32,423 nucleotides of DNA from Chlamydia trachomatis (lineage in GTDB: Bacteria; Chlamydiota; Chlamydiia; Chlamydiales; 2-12-FULL-49-11): NCBI GenBank assembly GCA_945897715.1, contig CAMDFS010000005.1:1-32423 (forward strand). The letters run 5' to 3'. Below are positions 28,463-32,423 of this stretch, one piece after another. The notes beneath the pieces were generated by a model. It did not search any database, had not been told where the DNA came from, and saw only the letters and a program-made list of their open reading frames with translations. Both the position numbers and the translations under genes were made by a program. Each line of letters begins with the position of its first letter. Position 1 is the first letter of the stretch.

Positions 28463-29644
28463 CTACCCTTCCTTTACCTTCCTTAGCGAATCGATAACGT
28501 AATCAAAACTATTGCTACTCAAACCTGGGAGGCTTATTCTCCCTGAATTAGTCATATATACACCAAATTCTTCTTTTAATCGACCAATTTCCACAACACT
28601 TAGTGGTAGTTGGCAAAAAAATCCATGTCCATTTTTAATAGAGGCACTCAAAACGTCACCAAAAATAGGGGTAAGAGCAATGCTAAACTTCTCTCTGATA
28701 CTATTAATACGCTTGCGATACATCTCTAGTTCCTTTGTCCAAGAATTAGTAAGACTTCCATCTTTTAATATGTATCGGATAGCGGCAGCTCCATGAGCAG
28801 GGGGATTTGAGTAGTTTACTCGGACGAGACGATTGAGGTATCTTTGCACAAGGGGGATAGATGTAGAGTCTTTAACTACAGCATAAAATGCCCCTACTCT
28901 TTCATTATAAATACCAAAAGATTTAGAAAACGAATGGGCAACAAATAGATCATGCCCCTCTTCTAGAAAAAAGCGGATAGCCCAAGCATCTTCTTCTAAA
29001 GACTCAGAAAAGCCCTGGTATGCAGAGTCAATGAAAGGAAAAAGCTCTTTTTCTTTCATGATAGCAGAGATCTGTTTCCATTGTTTTTTGGTAAAATCTA
29101 CCCCTGTTGGGTTATGACTTTTTGCTTGGAGAAGTACGACTGTTTTTTTCGGTAAGCTGTGTAGGTGATTAGAAATAATAGTAAAGTCAGCAACACCCTC
29201 TAAGTGTGGGTAAGAGATGATCTCATAGCCAAGATCGCTTAAAATTTGATTATGATTATCCCAGGTAGGATCTGAGACTGAGGCAGTTTTATATCCATTT
29301 TTTCTTAGAAATTCAAACCCTAAATGTAGTGCCGAGGTGCCCCCAACAGTTTGAATCATCGCCATTTTTGACTGATCAGCATTACCAAAAATAAGTTTTG
29401 CAGTAGCTTCTAGAAATACCCTATCTCCTGCAATACTAAGATATGTTTTGGTTGTTTCCTCATCTAGTAGCTTTTTTTCAGCTTCCTTAAGGCTTGCCAT
29501 GATAGGAGGTTTTCCTCCATCTTCACCCACATATACACCGACAGTTAAGTCTACTTTATAATCTCTTGAATCTTGTCGATATTCCGTCTGAATTCCAAAA
29601 ATTGGGTCTGTGCCTGGGTCCTTTAAGTTATCAACAATTGCCAT
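28463..29644 (-). CDS. tyrB: Aspartate/aromatic amino acid aminotransferase (class I PLP-dependent)
   Basis: DPIFGIQTEYRQDSRDYKVDLTVGVYVGEDGG; QAKSHNPTGVDFTKKQW; PLP lysine region LFVAHSFSKSFGIYNERVGAF. Symbol follows chlamydial usage next to mreC; aspC is an alternative. Confidence 0.88.
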   Translation of the reverse strand: MAIVDNLKDPGTDPIFGIQTEYRQDSRDYKVDLTVGVYVGEDGGKPPIMASLKEAEKKLLDEETTKTYLSIAGDRVFLEATAKLIFGNADQSKMAMIQTVGGTSALHLGFEFLRKNGYKTASVSDPTWDNHNQILSDLGYEIISYPHLEGVADFTIISNHLHSLPKKTVVLLQAKSHNPTGVDFTKKQWKQISAIMKEKELFPFIDSAYQGFSESLEEDAWAIRFFLEEGHDLFVAHSFSKSFGIYNERVGAFYAVVKDSTSIPLVQRYLNRLVRVNYSNPPAHGAAAIRYILKDGSLTNSWTKELEMYRKRINSIREKFSIALTPIFGDVLSASIKNGHGFFCQLPLSVVEIGRLKEEFGVYMTNSGRISLPGLSSNSFDYVIDSLRKVKEG

Positions 29645-29669
29645 ATATCCTCAAAAAAATTAGTGATGT

Positions 29670-29742
29670 TGGAGTGTAACGGGATCGAACCGATGACCTC
29701 AACGCTGCCAGCGTTACGCTCTACCAATTGAGCTAACACCCC
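29670..29742 (-). tRNA. tRNA-Ala, anticodon GGC
   Basis: Reverse complement GGGGTGTTAGCTCAATTGGTAGAGCGTAACGCTGGCAGCGTTGAGGTCATCGGTTCGATCCCGTTACACTCCA folds as a cloverleaf. Anticodon loop CTGGCAG and a G3:U70 wobble pair diagnostic of tRNA-Ala. Confidence 0.95.
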
Positions 29743-29861
29743 ATCCATAGAAAAAAGTATACCAGAGGGATCTTAATGACGTCCAGTAAAAACAAAGACC
29801 GTTTATCATTTGGGTTGCATTAGACCTCTTTCGAAATTCCTTTTGCTCATAAAAACAGTAA

Positions 29862-30056
29862 TTTTTGGAAAAACGATGGTCACATAAAACAATTAATGAA
29901 TGCCAAATGCAATCTGACTCTCTAAAGCACTATAATAATAACTCTTGAGTTGCAACGTTTTGGCTAACAGCAAAATATAACTTTTCCTCAAAGTGAATTT
30001 CAATTTTATCAGTTGAGTTCCATTGGGAAGAGGGCTAGTCTCTAAAACAAACCTAG
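29862..30056 (-). pseudogene. Degraded fragment of a third paralog of the candidate immunity family
   Basis: Conceptual - strand translation PSSQWNSTDKIEIHFEEKLYFAVSQNVATQELLL*CFRESDCIWHSLIVL aligns without gaps to PDSDWDVFKETGVFFNKEVYYVVLAKNATKKRLLECFHASDCIWHSLVVF of ORF 31338-31919. In-frame TAG at 29930-29932 and another stop upstream. Confidence 0.8.
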
Positions 30057-30155
30057 ACAAAGTATTTGTACTTACCAAGTTCCCAGAAGTATATCTCAAA
30101 CCCTATTCTGATTTTAAAGTGTATTTAATCATAACCTCCTTATTGCAAAGGTCTT

Positions 30156-30647
30156 TTATTTGTCTGATGATTTATAAGACCATGTCTTTCCAGGACCGGC
30201 TATAAAAACTTTTTCCTCTGGAGTGTAAAAAATCCATTGTTTATTTTCAGTTGCATTGAATGAGAAAAGTTTTAATTCATACCCAGATTCAAATTTTATT
30301 GAAGAATCGAATGCGGAATTTAGCACAGAAAATTCAAGAAGTTTTTTATCTTTCAAATCAGACAAGGTTGTCTCTATATGATTTCTATCATCGTCTGATC
30401 CAATTAAAGGATACCCTAATAAATCAAGTCGCCACGCACACATATAAACCCACAAATGCCATTCTCCAAAATATGAAATTTCTAAGCCATCTCTTGTTTT
30501 AATCTCTTTAGGAAAATCTTTACCAAAATTCATAGTAATAAAACTACCATACCCTAACTTGATTCTTGGAGACTGCCCTATAATGGGTTTAAAAAGTTCT
30601 TCAGCTATTTTTTTCCCTTTATTCATAAAACATCCAATATCCCTCAT
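30156..30647 (-). CDS. Small protein of unknown function in the toxin/immunity cluster (possible immunity protein)
   Basis: 163 aa, no signal or TM, co-oriented within the cluster. Likely start at the internal MNKGKK. Confidence 0.5.
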   Translation of the reverse strand: MRDIGCFMNKGKKIAEELFKPIIGQSPRIKLGYGSFITMNFGKDFPKEIKTRDGLEISYFGEWHLWVYMCAWRLDLLGYPLIGSDDDRNHIETTLSDLKDKKLLEFSVLNSAFDSSIKFESGYELKLFSFNATENKQWIFYTPEEKVFIAGPGKTWSYKSSDK

Positions 30648-30692
30648 CTACTATATCATGATACCCATAATTTTTCTTTGTAAGTTGAGCCT

Positions 30693-31331
30693 TTAAGAAA
30701 GATTCCTTTCCCAAAACATAAAATTCTCTCCATCATGAACGCTAGTGAGCACAAATCGAACTCCTGAAGCAATAGCAGCAAGATTCACTTCTGAAAGATT
30801 TTTTTGTAATTTACTGCCCTTATAAAGCACCACCAATGAATGCCAAATGTGATTGGTCCTTCTGATGGTTACGTTAATCTCATCTATCGAATTTGCCTTC
30901 GATAAACTGTAATACACTTCATCATTAAAAAAATGCAGTCCAATATTTTGATTACTTGAATGATTATCTTCCCGACTTGTGATCACATCTTCACAGATCA
31001 GAAAATGACTCTCATCTTCATCAAGAAATTTTTTTATTTCATAACTTACTTCTCGAGAAGTTGTAATACATATTTTCGGACTAAATTTTTCTCCCCCTTT
31101 AAGAGTATATGTTTTGTTAGATTCAATCAGAGGATTAATGCCTCCATTAGAAAATTGATAAACGTTTTCTAATTTGGCATTTTTAGGAAGTATTACGCTA
31201 AAACAGCCTTTAGAGAAATCAAGAGTTTTAATAAGGTGTTTTTCTAATGATCCTCCACCATCTATATGGTCGATAAAATACTCAAATGTTTTTAAGTATT
31301 CCAGTTGTATAAGACTAATATTTACCTCCAA
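30693..31331 (-). CDS. Candidate immunity-type protein, paralog of the adjacent 193-aa ORF
   Basis: Shares FSxGxF, FxNG, FFNDEVYY, IWHSLVVLYKG and a C-terminal WERN with ORF 31338-31919. Confidence 0.55.
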   Translation of the reverse strand: MEVNISLIQLEYLKTFEYFIDHIDGGGSLEKHLIKTLDFSKGCFSVILPKNAKLENVYQFSNGGINPLIESNKTYTLKGGEKFSPKICITTSREVSYEIKKFLDEDESHFLICEDVITSREDNHSSNQNIGLHFFNDEVYYSLSKANSIDEINVTIRRTNHIWHSLVVLYKGSKLQKNLSEVNLAAIASGVRFVLTSVHDGENFMFWERNLS

Positions 31332-31337
31332 TGGGGT

Positions 31338-31919
31338 TTATGGATTTCTTTCCCAGATGATATACCCTTCTTCATCATAGGCAAGTACAAATATCATGAA
31401 TGCTGATGTTGCAATTTGAACCAATTCTCTTTCGGTAATTGTTTGATCCATTCTTTTTTGAAAAGGTTCTTTACTAAACACAACTAATGAATGCCAAATA
31501 CAATCTGAGGCATGAAAACATTCTAGCAGCCTTTTTTTAGTAGCATTTTTTGCCAACACCACATAATATACTTCTTTGTTGAAAAAGACCCCTGTTTCTT
31601 TAAACACATCCCAATCACTGTCCGGATTATACGCCGCATCATAATCATCAAAAATACAAACGCCTTCTTCACTCTTTATCAATTCCTTATGTAATACTTC
31701 GGTAACTTTTTCCCTAACCCCTCCACCAAGATATCCATTTGTAAATCCATGAATATATTCATCAGTAAGGCCTTCTCTAAGCATCGCATAAAATGTACCT
31801 TGTGAAAAAGGAGTTTTTTGCAATACCGAAAATGACAGTGTGTTTAAACCCTTTATGTTGCTTTCTATAAAAGCTAGAGTTTTATTTGCATCCAATGCAT
31901 ATTTTTTTAATTTTTTCAT
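31338..31919 (-). CDS. Candidate immunity-type protein, paralog of the adjacent 212-aa ORF
   Basis: Shares FSQGTF, GFTNG, VFFNKEVYY, CIWHSLVVFSK and IIWERNP with ORF 30693-31331. First gene downstream of the candidate toxin C-terminus. Confidence 0.55.
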   Translation of the reverse strand: MKKLKKYALDANKTLAFIESNIKGLNTLSFSVLQKTPFSQGTFYAMLREGLTDEYIHGFTNGYLGGGVREKVTEVLHKELIKSEEGVCIFDDYDAAYNPDSDWDVFKETGVFFNKEVYYVVLAKNATKKRLLECFHASDCIWHSLVVFSKEPFQKRMDQTITERELVQIATSAFMIFVLAYDEEGYIIWERNP

Positions 31920-32087
31920 TTATCTTATCCTAATTTGATTATTTTTTTTTATGAATGAATATATTTGAAATTGAATTTGTGGATTAATATACCCCTGAAT
32001 CATTTACTTTCGATATGTTTAGATTGTCTGAATAAACTCTAAAACTTTTTCAGAACCAATATGATATTTTCTTAGTTTATTCATACA

Positions 32088-32423
32088 CTATTTATAACTC
32101 CAAGAACCATCTGGATTAATTCTTAACCCTTTAGGAAAATTTGGGCCATTATAATCCCAATGAGGCCCTTGAGGGTCACCATGAGTTAAATCAGGGTTTA
32201 ATTTTTCTTGATTTGGTCGCTCTCCCCTTACCCAATTGCCGTTTCCACTTTCTGGAGTTCCTGCTCCTTTCCAAACAAATCCTTCTCCTGGACATTTAGA
32301 AGAATCCCATCCCAGCTCTTCCCATGTAAAAGGAGGGGCTTGTTCTTCAGAAAACATTTCCTTTAGGTATTCATAACCTTTATAACCACCGTAACCGATG
32401 ATTGCACCTAATGCAGCAGCAGC
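32088..32423 (-). CDS. C-terminal toxin-like domain of a probable polymorphic toxin (5' part beyond window edge)
   Basis: The frame stays open from 32357 to the window edge (AAAALGAIIGYGGYKGYEYLKE), so this is the end of a larger protein. C-terminal FVWKGAGTPESGNGNWVRGERPNQEKLNPDLTHGDPQGPHWDYNGPNFPKGLRINPDGSWSYK resembles GPHWD-type (Ntox37-like) toxin tips. Confidence 0.55.
   Translation of the reverse strand, partial: AAAALGAIIGYGGYKGYEYLKEMFSEEQAPPFTWEELGWDSSKCPGEGFVWKGAGTPESGNGNWVRGERPNQEKLNPDLTHGDPQGPHWDYNGPNFPKGLRINPDGSWSYK

Noticed and set aside
29815-29850. Sequence tagacctctttcgaaattcc beside the fossil paralog as a possible insertion-sequence end
   Set aside because: No matching inverted repeat or transposase fragment was seen in the window; the resemblance is only impressionistic.
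29893-30099. 68-aa - strand ORF (MRYTSGNLVSTN...) in the ORF track
   Set aside because: The family-matching translation lies in a different frame that is interrupted by stops. The open frame is an incidental product of a decayed paralog.
30023-30502. Small + strand ORFs (30023-30205, 30260-30502) and 30960-31172, 31174-31380 in the accessory region
   Set aside because: All lie antisense to better-supported - strand genes or the fossil copy, with no motif or start context.
1-32423. CRISPR arrays, rRNA operons, intact transposons or prophage genes
   Set aside because: No regularly spaced identical repeats, rRNA-like segments, transposase/integrase motifs or phage structural genes were recognised on either strand.

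Overview
The window is AT-rich and looks chlamydial, probably an environmental or Chlamydia-related lineage. That lineage call is an inference from gene content and order (tolB-pal; gspD-E-F-G; mreC beside a tyrB-like aminotransferase) and was not verified. From left to right on the + strand: the 3' end of tolB, pal and a coiled-coil lipoprotein; a canonical OmpR/PhoB-type response regulator; a SAM methyltransferase; a small lipoprotein; a membrane/TPR-like protein; a large exported TPR protein followed by a 1110-aa exported vWA protein; then a compact type II secretion operon (membrane protein, gspD, gspE, gspF, gspG and a second pseudopilin). The right half is mostly on the - strand: a 511-aa protein with a HCKSSVDR (CX5R) signature like SopB/INPP4-type phosphoinositide phosphatases plus a C-terminal hydrophobic hairpin; a MORN-like repeat protein of about 29 units with a membrane partner; a methyltransferase; mutY; a CDP-glycerol-transferase-like protein (+); mreC; an aromatic/aspartate aminotransferase; and tRNA-Ala(GGC). 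Beyond the tRNA is an accessory region: the C-terminus of a candidate polymorphic toxin (GPHWDY motif) running off the right edge, then two divergent paralogous candidate immunity genes, one unrelated small gene, and a decayed third paralog. The strongest leads are the CX5R protein, the toxin/immunity cluster with its fossil paralog, and the non-canonical prepilin processing sites in the T2SS pseudopilins.
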